Shown piece after piece: positions 56,042 to 64,000 of a DNA stretch of 64,000 nucleotides; positions within the stretch are counted from its first letter, which is position 1, and every line of letters starts with the position of its first letter. Origin of the DNA: Sutterella sp. GTDB taxonomy: Bacteria; Pseudomonadota; Gammaproteobacteria; Burkholderiales; Burkholderiaceae_F. Position numbers and translations under genes: made by a program. The notes beneath the pieces are model-generated. The model ran no database searches, was not told the DNA's origin, and was given only the letters and a program-made list of their open reading frames with translations. The stretch spans positions 1 to 64,000 of the forward strand of contig DYBN01000061.1 of assembly GCA_019418605.1 (NCBI GenBank), written 5' to 3'.

Positions 56042-57049
56042 CTAACGCCGGTCGGCCGTGAGAATGAGGTAGAGAAAGTAGAGTCCTCCGCCGATCGTGA
56101 TGAAGACGCTCACCGGGACGCTGTAGAGCGCGAGGTGTTCGACCACAAACTGGCCGGCGGCCAGAATGACCATTCCGATCAAAACCGAGCCTGCAATGAG
56201 CGTGCTGTGCCGGTAGGTTTTAAATAGAGCGCGGGCGAGATTGGCCGTGATGAGCCCCATAAAGGAAAGCGGCCCCACCAAGGCCGTCGCCACGGCGATG
56301 TAGAGCGCAACGCCAAGCATCAGGCGGCGCACGGTGCGCGTGTAGTCCACCCCGAGGCTCACCGCCTGATCGTGGCCGAGCGCGAGAATGTCAAGCACTG
56401 CGATTTCGCGGCGCAGCCGCCAGGCAACGGCAGCCAGACACACGAGGGCGGGAATAATGACGGCGGCGTTGACGTTGCTGAAGTTGGCGACAAGCGTATT
56501 GATGAGCGCGTCGTACTCATTGGGATCCATGATGCGGGTGAGCGACGTTTGTGCACTCGAAAAAAAGGTCGAGAGCACCGTGCCGATGAGCAGGATGTAG
56601 AGCACGTTGCCGCCCGTGCGGGCAAACACCGTGTTGTAGATCAATTGAGCCACGGCGCCCATGACGATGAGGTCAACGGCAAAGGAGACGATCGCATCCG
56701 AGGCAAACACGCTTGCCGATCCGAGGAAAAAGACCACGGCCGTGTGAATGAGCACGTAGAGCGAATTCATGCCCAGCAGACAGGGCGTCACGATCGTATT
56801 GCGGATGATCGTCTGAAAGACGAGCGAGGCTGAGGCAATGGCAAAGGCGGCCGTGAGCATTGCCGCCAGACGCGGGGCGCGCAGCGACATGGCAAAGTCA
56901 AAGAACTTCGGGTTGACGAAGGCAAATTGATAAAGCCCGATGCTCAGCAGCGTGATCAGGGCGAGCACGGCAAGCGTTCTGCGCATGCGCCGCGCACGGG
57001 AGGCCGCCTGCAACGACGTGAGAGTTGGAAAGCAGCTTGCTCTTTTCAT
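56042..57049 (-). CDS. Ferric-siderophore ABC permease (CeuC/FepG-like)
   Basis: 335 aa FecCD-family permease with about nine hydrophobic helices. Landmarks are RAPRLAAMLTAAFAIASASLVFQTIIRN, LLGMNSLYVLI and VGPLSFMGLITANLARAL. ATG 57049 overlaps the stop of the first permease (ATGA) and follows AGAGGA. Confidence 0.9.
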   Translation of the reverse strand: MKRASCFPTLTSLQAASRARRMRRTLAVLALITLLSIGLYQFAFVNPKFFDFAMSLRAPRLAAMLTAAFAIASASLVFQTIIRNTIVTPCLLGMNSLYVLIHTAVVFFLGSASVFASDAIVSFAVDLIVMGAVAQLIYNTVFARTGGNVLYILLIGTVLSTFFSSAQTSLTRIMDPNEYDALINTLVANFSNVNAAVIIPALVCLAAVAWRLRREIAVLDILALGHDQAVSLGVDYTRTVRRLMLGVALYIAVATALVGPLSFMGLITANLARALFKTYRHSTLIAGSVLIGMVILAAGQFVVEHLALYSVPVSVFITIGGGLYFLYLILTADRR

Positions 57050-58131
57050 TGGCGGGAATCCTCTTGCGAGACAGGCGCTTGCGCGGTTTGCAGCGCGCTC
57101 CGTCTTGGGATGAAGGCGGCTTGGGAGTTTGATAGACCAAAGAGCGCGCGCAGGTTCTTTGCCGAAATCGCCTTGCGGCCGTGGTTGAGGCGGTAAAAAA
57201 TAAGCGCAATGAAAGTGAGGCTTCCCACGGTGCCGATGATGAGCTCGATGGGAAGCTCGTAGGGCGCGATGATGCTGCGGCCGATGAGGTCGCACGTCAG
57301 AACAAAGAGCGCACCGAAAAGCGCCGTGTCCGCAAGCGTGGCGCGAAGATCATCGCCCTTAAAGAGCGCCACAATGTTGGGCACGATGAGCCCGATGTAG
57401 GAGATGGCGCCCACGACGGTGACCACGGCCGCAGTGATCATTGCCGCAATCGTGAGCCCGGCAAAGAGCACCACGTTGTAGTTGACGCCGAGATTGCTTG
57501 AGAAGTCGCGCCCCATGCCGACGATGTTGAACTGCTTGGCGAAGACAAAGGCGATGACAACGAGGGGCAGGGCAAGCGCCACAAGCTCATAGTTGCCTTT
57601 AAGCACAAGCGAGAAGTGCCCCACAAGCCAGGTCGACAAGGCCTGCGTCATGTCAAAGCGAAAGGCAAGAAAGTTGGTGATGCCCCCGATCACGTTGCCA
57701 AACATGATGCCCACCAGGGGCACGAGCACGGGATCCTTCAAAGGCATGCGCATGATGAACCATACAAAGAGCCAGGTGCCGGCGATGGCGGCGCCAAAGG
57801 CAAAGAAAGCGCGCCCCAAGAGCGTGGAGTCGGGCAGAAACAAGAGCGCAAGCAAAATGCCGAACTGTGCCGAAGAGATCGTTGCTCCCGTCGTGGGAGA
57901 GACAAACTTGTTGGCGCACAGCTGCTGCATCAGCAGCCCCGCAATGCTCATGCCGATGCCCGTGCAAAGAATGGCAAGCAGCCGCGGCAGGCGCGAGATC
58001 ACAAGTAGTTCAAGCGACTCAACATCGCCCTCGAGAATTTTGGAGGGCGTGACATCGGCCGCGCCCACAAAAAGGGAAAAGATGCTGACAACAAGCGTCA
58101 GAAAAAAGAGCCAAACGGTCGAGCGCGTCAT
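57046..58131 (-). CDS. Ferric-siderophore ABC permease (CeuB/FepD-like)
   Basis: 361 aa FecCD-family permease. RLPRLLAILCTGIGMSIAGLLMQQL, SPTTGATISSAQFGILLA and VGAISYIGLIVPNIVAL are the family marks. The start is set at ATG 58131 (MTRSTVWLFF), just downstream of the Fur-box-like site; the open frame continues to 58503, but that part reads as promoter DNA. First gene of the importer operon. Its C-terminal 30 residues are a polar extension. Confidence 0.88.
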   Translation of the reverse strand: MTRSTVWLFFLTLVVSIFSLFVGAADVTPSKILEGDVESLELLVISRLPRLLAILCTGIGMSIAGLLMQQLCANKFVSPTTGATISSAQFGILLALLFLPDSTLLGRAFFAFGAAIAGTWLFVWFIMRMPLKDPVLVPLVGIMFGNVIGGITNFLAFRFDMTQALSTWLVGHFSLVLKGNYELVALALPLVVIAFVFAKQFNIVGMGRDFSSNLGVNYNVVLFAGLTIAAMITAAVVTVVGAISYIGLIVPNIVALFKGDDLRATLADTALFGALFVLTCDLIGRSIIAPYELPIELIIGTVGSLTFIALIFYRLNHGRKAISAKNLRALFGLSNSQAAFIPRRSALQTAQAPVSQEDSRQ

Positions 58132-58182
58132 GAGCAAAGAGGGCGCGAAAGCAAAGTGTCTGAAAAATAAAACTATGAGAAT

Positions 58183-58201
58183 AATAATGAAAATCATTCC
58201 C
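58183..58201. promoter_or_regulatory. Fur-box-like site upstream of the siderophore importer operon
   Basis: I count 15 of 19 matches to GATAATGATAATCATTATC, 52 bases upstream of the first permease start. It mirrors the site before the receptor gene at the other end of the island. The rest of the gap to 58526 holds nothing distinct. Confidence 0.7.
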
Positions 58202-58526
58202 ATTTCAATCGAGTCTGAAGCCCTTGCAGAGCGGCGCGTTGCGAACGGCTGCGGAAGGCTCTGTCGGGAAGCAAAGATGCCGTGGTGACGCCGTCGAAGA
58301 GGCGATTCTTGGGGATGCGTGACGGTCGCTGCGTGCATTTCCCAAAAACAAGGTTTGGGGCAAGACCATTGAGTGTTGACGGATACTTGCTGAGGCCAAA
58401 GAGGCACAGGGATGAAATGAGAGGTTGGGGCTGACGGTGCTCGTTGATCAAGCTGCCGGTGACCTCGTCGGTTGATTCTTGAACCGATACAATCGTCGTT
58501 CAAACGCTTGATCGCAGAAAGTCACC

Positions 58527-60155
58527 ATGGCAGGCACTGAACTTCAACCGCTCCCGTTGTCCTTTTCAGGATTTTCCCTGCTTCGGGAGAGAGGGAGAAT
58601 CTACGTTGACAAGACCGCGCTGATCCACTCGCTGTGTGAATCTGATGGATCGCAGCAGGTCTTTCTTGCCCGGCCGCGGCGCTTCGGCAAATCGCTGCTC
58701 GTCTCGACCTTCGAATCGCTTTTCAAGTACGGCCTGAGAGATTTCAAGGGGCTCGCCATTGAAAAACTCTGGACCGACAAAACTTACCCGGTCGTGCATC
58801 TGGATCTCTCCGCCACCCGGGAATTTTCAGACTTTGCGACTTTCAAGCTGCTCTTTGAGCGCATACTCCTGCGCCGCTTCAGGAAAACCGGTTTCGTTTA
58901 CGATCCCTTGGCAGAGGACGATGTGATCGGCCAACTCGACGATTGGCTCGATGGCCTGTCGGACAACTCTTTGGTTGTGCTCATCGATGAATACGACGCG
59001 CCTCTGACTGCCTGCCTGCACCAGACGGAGCTTTTCACGCAAGTGCAGTCCGCAATGAGCCGTCTCTTCCTGATGCTCAAGGAACATTCGAGCTGTCTGC
59101 GCTTTCTCTTCATCACCGGCATCACGAAGTTGAGCAACACAGGCATCTTCTCGGGATTCAACAGCTTGGAAGATATTTCCCTGGATTCCGACTACGGCAC
59201 GATTCTGGGGTATACCGAAAAAGAGGTTGAAGAGTACTTCGGTCCGTACATTGACCGGGCCGCTCAGAGACTGGGCTTGACCAGCCGTGCACTGCTCGAT
59301 GAGCTTCGCATCAACTACGACGGCTTTTGTTTTGACAAGCAGGCTTCGACGCATGTCTACTGCCCGTGGTCTGTTCTCAATTTCCTCAAAAAGCCGCAGG
59401 AAGGCTTTGAAAACTATTGGTATTCAAGCGGCGGAAATCCGTCCGTACTCTTGAATTATCTGAAGGCTCACCATCTGCAGGCCCCGTCTTCTTTTGACAA
59501 AGCCTTGGTTTTGGAGGTCAAGGCGCTCAAGTCCTCCCAGCAGTACCGTGAACTGGCGCTTGCGGTTCTGCTCACGCAAACCGGATACCTCACGATCAAA
59601 AGTTGTCCAAGCGACGGATACGTCGAGCTTGCCTATCCGAATCGGGAGGTTCGGTGCTCCATGGCGCAGCTCTACGCCGACGAACTTCTAAGTGGCGTCG
59701 ATCGCGAGACGATTGACATCGTCAAGCTCAAGCAAAACCTTCTGCAATGCAATCTCGACGAGGTGGCGCGCATTCTCAATCTGGTCTTCAACGTGATTGA
59801 CTACAAGAACTATCCGGTGACCGATGAGTCCGTCTGCCGGGGATTTCTGCAGGTGCTCTTCATGGGCGCGGCGATGTTCCCGCAGGTCGAGACTCACACG
59901 GCCTGCGGCCGCAGCGATCTTGAAGTCGACGTCGGGAACCGGCGCTGGGTTTTCGAAACCAAGTTCGCTCGCAGGCCGGAGGACGCCGACCGTCTTCTTG
60001 CCGAAGGCCGCGAACAGATGCTCAAGGGACGCTACGGCGAGACGCTGCACAAGGCCAAGTTGCTGCGCGCCGTCCTTGTCTTTGACGGCAAAGCGCGTGC
60101 ATTCACGCGCTGGGCGCTTGTTGAAGAAGCTGCAATGGGGGCGGCAGGAAAGTAA
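58527..60155 (+). CDS. AAA-ATPase-like / PD-(D/E)XK nuclease-like protein (copy 2)
   Basis: 542 aa paralogue of the protein at 4533-6125, colinear along its whole length. Variant P-loop RPRRFGKSLLVSTF, Walker B LVVLIDEYDAPL, nuclease core GRSDLEVDVGNRRWVFETKF. Starts MAGTELQPLPLSFSG at ATG 58527. It stands alone. Function is not established for the family. Confidence 0.82.
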   Translation: MAGTELQPLPLSFSGFSLLRERGRIYVDKTALIHSLCESDGSQQVFLARPRRFGKSLLVSTFESLFKYGLRDFKGLAIEKLWTDKTYPVVHLDLSATREFSDFATFKLLFERILLRRFRKTGFVYDPLAEDDVIGQLDDWLDGLSDNSLVVLIDEYDAPLTACLHQTELFTQVQSAMSRLFLMLKEHSSCLRFLFITGITKLSNTGIFSGFNSLEDISLDSDYGTILGYTEKEVEEYFGPYIDRAAQRLGLTSRALLDELRINYDGFCFDKQASTHVYCPWSVLNFLKKPQEGFENYWYSSGGNPSVLLNYLKAHHLQAPSSFDKALVLEVKALKSSQQYRELALAVLLTQTGYLTIKSCPSDGYVELAYPNREVRCSMAQLYADELLSGVDRETIDIVKLKQNLLQCNLDEVARILNLVFNVIDYKNYPVTDESVCRGFLQVLFMGAAMFPQVETHTACGRSDLEVDVGNRRWVFETKFARRPEDADRLLAEGREQMLKGRYGETLHKAKLLRAVLVFDGKARAFTRWALVEEAAMGAAGK

Positions 60156-60316
60156 GTTGCCCAAAGACCTTCAGGCCAACATTGAGCCAAGAGCCTGCAT
60201 GCAATAGTCGTTTCTAAGACACGGCGGGCAACAGCGGCTGCTGTTGCATGCCGCAAGACAAGAGCGCCGCCGCTTGCTTTCGGCGGGCGCCCCCGCAATG
60301 CGGCGGTTGCGCGTCT

Positions 60317-60339
60317 TAAAAAAAAGGCCCTTGGGCACC
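60317..60339 (-). terminator. Terminator of recJ
   Basis: On the minus strand GGTGCCCAAGGGCC folds into a short stem and is followed by eight T. It is 8 bases after the recJ stop. Additional GC-rich hairpins lie between it and the gene on the other strand. Confidence 0.75.
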
Positions 60340-60347
60340 GTTGCTTT

Positions 60348-62045
60348 TTATTCCTCCATGGCCTCAACGACGAGCTGCACCGAGCGGCGTCCCATGAATT
60401 CGTTGATTTCGGGCCGGTAGGCGAGCCGCACGTGCGTCGGTACGGGAGTGCTGCGGCGAAAGTAGATTGCCTCAAAGCGGTTGCCCGCAAGATCAACGAC
60501 GAGCTTGAGGTGCGCGTCCTTGAGGATGCGCTGGCTGATTACGGTGAAGTCGTTGGCAAAAAGCGGCCGCTCAAAGCCCTGGCCCCAGATGCGCTGCTGC
60601 ACTGCTTCGACCAAGCCAAAGGAGATTTCCTCAGGCGACAGGGCCCCGTCGATGTAGACCACGCGCTCAAAGACTTCCGGGTCGGTCGTCTCCTTGACGG
60701 CGGCCTCAAAAAGGCGGCTGAAGCGCTCGAGCTTGTCGGCCTTGATGGTGAGGCCCGCGGCCATGGCGTGGCCGCCGAAGCGCTCGATCACGTCCGGGGC
60801 GCGCTTGCTGATCAAGTCAAGCGTATCGCGCAGGTGAATGCCTTCAATCGAGCGGCCCGAGCCCTTGAGCAAGTCGCGGTCGTCTCTGGCAAAGGCAATC
60901 ACCGGGCGGTGCGTGCGCTCCTTCAAGCGGCTTGCCACAAGGCCCACGACGCCCTGATGCCAGTCTTCTTCAAAGAGCGTGATCGTGGCGTGGTGCCGCC
61001 AGTCCATGTTGGCAAGGCGCTCAACGGCGTCAAGCTGCATGCTGTCTTCAAGCCCGCGCCGCTCGCGGTTTAGGGCGTCGAGCTCCTCGGCATAGCGGCG
61101 CGCCGTCTCGGCGTCGTCGGCGAGCAGGCACTCGATGCCCACGCCCATCTCCGTGAGGCGGCCTGCCGCGTTGATGCGCGGGGCGATGGCAAAGGAGAAG
61201 TCGCGGGCCGTGGCGCACGTGACGTCGCGCCCTGCCACTTCAAAAAGCGCGTTGATGCCCGCGAGCCCCAGCCCGCGGCGCACGCGCGAGAGCCCCTGGG
61301 CGACGAGCACGCGGTTGTTGTGGTCAAGCTTGACCACGTCGGCGACGGTGCCCAGAGCAACAAGGTCGCTCAAGCGGTCTAGCCGCGGCTGGTTTTGCTG
61401 CGTAAAGACGCCGCGCCGGCGCAGTTCGGCGCGCAGCGCAAGCAGGACGTAAAACATCACGCCGCAGCCCGCAAGAGACTTGCTCGGGAAGGCCGAGCCG
61501 CGCACGTTGGGGTTGACGATGCAGGAGGCGTTGGGGAGCGCATCTCCCGGCAAATGGTGATCCGTGATGATGACGTCGATGCCAAGCGCCCTGGCGCGCT
61601 CGACGCCCTCGACGCTTGCAATGCCGTTGTCAACCGTGATGATGAGGTCCGGCGCTGGATCGGCGCTTGCGGCCAGATCGACGATCGCAGGCGAGAGCCC
61701 GTAGCCGAACTTGAAGCGGTCGGGGACGATGTAGCGCACGTCAAGCCCCATCATGGCAAGCCCGCGCACGGCGACGGCGCAGGCTGTCGCCCCGTCGCAG
61801 TCGTAGTCGGCAACGACCGTGACGCGGCGCTTTCTTAAAACGGCCTCGGCAAGGAGCTCCGCTGCGCTCTGCGCGCCTTCAAGCGTTGCGGGCGGCAGCA
61901 TCGAGCGCCAGTCTTCAAGGAGGTCCTCGGGACGCGTGATGCCGCGCGCGGCTAGCGCCTGCGCAATCGGGCGCAGAATGCCCGCGTGCTCGAGCCTCTC
62001 GCAGGCGATTTTGTCGTACGGGCGAAGGGTAAAGCGCGTTTTCAC
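60348..62045 (-). CDS. recJ: Single-stranded-DNA-specific exonuclease RecJ
   Basis: 565 aa 5'-3' exonuclease of RecF-type recombination, mismatch and excision repair. DHH-family motifs are clear: VVADYDCDGATA, TVDNGI, ITDHHLPGD, and the DHHA1 part FGGHAMAAGLTI. GTG 62045 overlaps the stop of the upstream gene (GTGA). Confidence 0.96.
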   Translation of the reverse strand: MKTRFTLRPYDKIACERLEHAGILRPIAQALAARGITRPEDLLEDWRSMLPPATLEGAQSAAELLAEAVLRKRRVTVVADYDCDGATACAVAVRGLAMMGLDVRYIVPDRFKFGYGLSPAIVDLAASADPAPDLIITVDNGIASVEGVERARALGIDVIITDHHLPGDALPNASCIVNPNVRGSAFPSKSLAGCGVMFYVLLALRAELRRRGVFTQQNQPRLDRLSDLVALGTVADVVKLDHNNRVLVAQGLSRVRRGLGLAGINALFEVAGRDVTCATARDFSFAIAPRINAAGRLTEMGVGIECLLADDAETARRYAEELDALNRERRGLEDSMQLDAVERLANMDWRHHATITLFEEDWHQGVVGLVASRLKERTHRPVIAFARDDRDLLKGSGRSIEGIHLRDTLDLISKRAPDVIERFGGHAMAAGLTIKADKLERFSRLFEAAVKETTDPEVFERVVYIDGALSPEEISFGLVEAVQQRIWGQGFERPLFANDFTVISQRILKDAHLKLVVDLAGNRFEAIYFRRSTPVPTHVRLAYRPEINEFMGRRSVQLVVEAMEE

Positions 62046-63142
62046 AGTGCGCCCTCCGGCCTTTGGGCTTCTTCAGATGCCGCTCCTTGGGCAAAAAGCC
62101 AGGAGCGCGCGGAAAGTTTCTTTCCCGGGGCAAGGCGCGAGAGAAACGATTTCGGGTCGTTGTTTTTCTTCAATAGCGTCAGCGTGAGCCCCTCGCCGCA
62201 CCCCACGATGACCGCGTGATCGCACCCCTTGCGGCGGGCCGCGGCCGACAAGGCGTCAACCTGCGCAACAACCGCGTCGAGCCGCTCCTGCCAAAGCGTC
62301 CAGTCCCGGGCAAGCCAGGGCTTGTAGAGCGCGTCGATCACGGCAATGCACTCGCCGTTGGGCGCATCGGCGGGCCAGGTCTCGGCGTTGGTGATTTTTC
62401 CCAGCCGGTGGTTGAGAATGCCCGCGGCAAGCGCCCAGCCCGTGATGGCGTCGTCGTCGGTGAGCACGCTGCGAATGCGCGTGGGGGGATAAAAGTTGCT
62501 GTAGCAGCCCCCGCCTGAAATCCAAAGCGTATTGACGGCGCGCCCGCTGCAGGAGAGTCCGGCAGCTGCAAGCGCATGGTTCAGGGCGTTGAGATCGTCC
62601 ACCGCCCGATCGACGGATTCGGCCGATTCGGTTGCGGGCTCGAGGTCGATCGCCGCGTCCGGCGCATGGCCCTCAAGAGCCTCAAAGGGGCGGGCGGCCA
62701 CGCCCCAAGGGGTTTTTCGCGTGAGATAAAGCGTCCGGTCCCAGCGCTGCAGCCGAAAGCCGCGCTCGCGCAGCGGCACGGTCATGCTCGAGCAAAAGGC
62801 TTCAACGGCTGCTTCAGTCGGATCGATGCGCGAGAGCGCCCCGTTTTCATCGGCGTGGGCAAGCGTGAGCGACCAGACTTCGTTGGCAAGCTGCGGGCCC
62901 TGATTAACAGACCAGACATAGGGCGCGCACACCGCGGGCAGCGCCCGGCGGCATAAAACCGACCACGCCCAAATGAGGTGCACCGAGCGCGAAAAGGCCC
63001 GCGAGTGAAAGCTTTGCACCACGGGCTCGTCGGTGAGGTTCGTCGACAGCCGCGAGAGCGTCTCAATGGCCTTTGAAGAAACAAGGGGCTCTTCGCGGGA
63101 AGAAAGAATCAGGCCGGGAATGAGAAAGTACACCTGCTGCAT
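62042..63142 (-). CDS. RpfE-like conserved protein upstream of recJ
   Basis: 366 aa protein of unknown function. Internal features include LNALNHALAAAGLSCSGRAVNTLWISGGG and a mid-protein LTDDDAITGWALAAG, which recall the RpfE family often found next to recJ in beta- and gammaproteobacteria; some are annotated as phosphoglycerate-mutase-like. No catalytic motif is certain. ATG 63142 (MQQVYFLIPG) is used; the upstream extension to 63238 is unlikely. It overlaps recJ, so the two are translated together. Confidence 0.6.
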   Translation of the reverse strand: MQQVYFLIPGLILSSREEPLVSSKAIETLSRLSTNLTDEPVVQSFHSRAFSRSVHLIWAWSVLCRRALPAVCAPYVWSVNQGPQLANEVWSLTLAHADENGALSRIDPTEAAVEAFCSSMTVPLRERGFRLQRWDRTLYLTRKTPWGVAARPFEALEGHAPDAAIDLEPATESAESVDRAVDDLNALNHALAAAGLSCSGRAVNTLWISGGGCYSNFYPPTRIRSVLTDDDAITGWALAAGILNHRLGKITNAETWPADAPNGECIAVIDALYKPWLARDWTLWQERLDAVVAQVDALSAAARRKGCDHAVIVGCGEGLTLTLLKKNNDPKSFLSRLAPGKKLSARSWLFAQGAASEEAQRPEGAL

Positions 63143-63264
63143 GTTGACGAGCCGAATCCGCTGAAATTCAAAAAGACTGAAAAAACAAAAGCCCGCGCCA
63201 AAAGCCGGGCCAGATGCGCACGCATTCACTGTGCGCACGCCGACCGTGCGCGCGAGGCGTCAGT

Positions 63265-63297
63265 TTGCCCTTTTGCGCGGGCCGCACAAAAGGGCAA
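63265..63297. terminator. Inverted repeat between the response regulator and the RpfE-like gene
   Basis: Perfect 11-bp stem TTGCCCTTTTG / CAAAAGGGCAA, 11-base loop, about 70 bases after the response-regulator stop. The T-run lies inside the stem arm. Confidence 0.5.
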
Positions 63298-63365
63298 TAG
63301 ACAAGGAAAAGCGCGCAGGCAACGAAGGCCTGGCGCAGGACCTGAAAAGGCCCGGGGGCGCGCTT

Positions 63366-64000
63366 TTAGAGCCCGTGGGTGGGCTTGATGCCCGCGCCCA
63401 ACACCACGCGCATCAAATCGGCCACCGTGCCCGAGTTGGTTTTGTCCATGATCGAGGCGCGGTGCGCTTCCACCGTCTTGATCGAAATGCCCAGATCGTC
63501 GGCGATTTGCTTATTGAGGCGTCCGGCCGTGATGCGCTCCAGAACCTGCTGCTCGCGCGCGGTGAGCTTTCTGAGCAGCGCCTCGTTGAGGCTGCGCCGC
63601 TCGTTTCTGACGCGCCGCTCGCGGGCTTCCTGCAGCATGCGCTCGACCTGCTGCTTGAGCGCCGCCTGATCAAAGGGTTTTTCGATGAAGTCCACGGCCC
63701 CCTTTTTGAGCGCGTTGACCGCCATCGGCACGTCGCCGTGGCCGGTGATGAAGATGATCGGGAGATCGGCGTTGCGCGCGATGAGGTGTTCCTGAACCTC
63801 AAGTCCGCTCATGCCGTTCATGCGGACGTCGAGAAGCAGAACGGCGATTGCGTAAGGGTCGTACTTGGCGATGAAGCTCTCGCCGCTGTCGTAGAGCTCC
63901 ACCTTGTAGTCGCTTGCTTCAAGCAGCCACCGGATGGAGTCGCGCACGGCCTCGTCGTCGTCGACGACATAGACCGTCCCGAGGGTCTGTGTGGATTCGG
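63366..64000 (-). CDS. FixJ/NarL-type response regulator (cut by window edge)
   Basis: At least 211 residues; the start lies beyond the window. The frame at the edge reads TLGTVYVVDDDEAVRDS, so the receiver is nearly complete, with phospho-acceptor Asp in VLLLDVRMNGMSG and Lys in FIEKPFD. The C-terminal LuxR-type HTH is LTAREQQVLERITAGRLNKQIADDLGISIKTVEAHR. FixJ, TtrR and TodT are relatives. The partner histidine kinase probably lies outside the window to the right. Confidence 0.9.
   Translation of the reverse strand, partial: ESTQTLGTVYVVDDDEAVRDSIRWLLEASDYKVELYDSGESFIAKYDPYAIAVLLLDVRMNGMSGLEVQEHLIARNADLPIIFITGHGDVPMAVNALKKGAVDFIEKPFDQAALKQQVERMLQEARERRVRNERRSLNEALLRKLTAREQQVLERITAGRLNKQIADDLGISIKTVEAHRASIMDKTNSGTVADLMRVVLGAGIKPTHGL

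Noticed and set aside
55119..56045. 308-codon plus-strand frame opposite the siderophore ATPase
   Set aside because: Shadow of a clear ABC ATPase on the minus strand.

Overview
The window is high-GC chromosomal DNA that reads like a Gram-negative betaproteobacterium. The markers are a tmRNA tag ending in ALAA, a glnA-ntrB-ntrC cluster, a complete isc operon ending in iscX, tol genes, prfB-lysS and recJ. A Tat-exported flavoprotein reductase next to a LysR regulator, and the many small ATPase/nuclease paralogues, fit a gut Burkholderiales bacterium of the Sutterellaceae type. The family assignment is inference from gene content.

Layout. 1-2.5 kb: an array of 90-bp repeats leading into an AlbA_2/RecG-like regulator, then remnants of a PIN-type toxin-antitoxin pair. 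2.5-6.1 kb: gamma-glutamyltransferase and a first AAA-ATPase/PD-(D/E)XK protein. 6.3-11.2 kb: ssrA (tmRNA) divergent from glnA, which has a sigma-54 promoter and an NtrC site and is followed by ntrB and ntrC, so regulator and target sit together. 11.3-14 kb: brnQ and an RlmN-like radical SAM methyltransferase. 14.1-17.2 kb: an IS200/IS605 element (tnpA+tnpB) beside an ISAzo13-type element. 17.8-20.8 kb: ybgC-tolQ-tolR-tolA without tolB-pal. 21-27.6 kb: a four-gene peptide-type ABC importer, then a lone amino-acid permease. 28.5-34.6 kb: iscR-iscS-iscU-iscA-hscB-hscA-fdx-iscX with IscR sites and a terminator. 34.7-38.9 kb: an autotransporter with a C10 tract, a small HTH protein and an ArdC-like protein. 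38.9-41.5 kb: LysR regulator and divergent Tat flavoprotein. 41.9-49.4 kb: an ATPase, MATE exporter, xthA, a Nudix hydrolase, lysS and prfB (with its programmed frameshift). 49.8-58.2 kb: an iron-uptake island (TonB-dependent receptor, exbB-exbD-tonB and a Ceu/Fep-type ferric-siderophore ABC importer) with Fur-box-like sites at both ends. 58.5-64 kb: a second AAA/PD-(D/E)XK protein, recJ with an RpfE-like gene, and a FixJ-type response regulator cut by the window edge.

The most notable observation is that two surface-protein genes, the autotransporter (34775-37038) and the TonB-dependent receptor (49964-52094), are each split by a homopolymeric C or G tract just before or just after the signal peptide. 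In both, a good ribosome-binding site and signal sequence are out of frame with a long intact downstream reading frame, and a change of one base restores it. This is the signature of slipped-strand phase variation with both loci captured OFF. The C10 tract is strong evidence; the G7 tract is weaker and could be a sequencing error or simple mutation.
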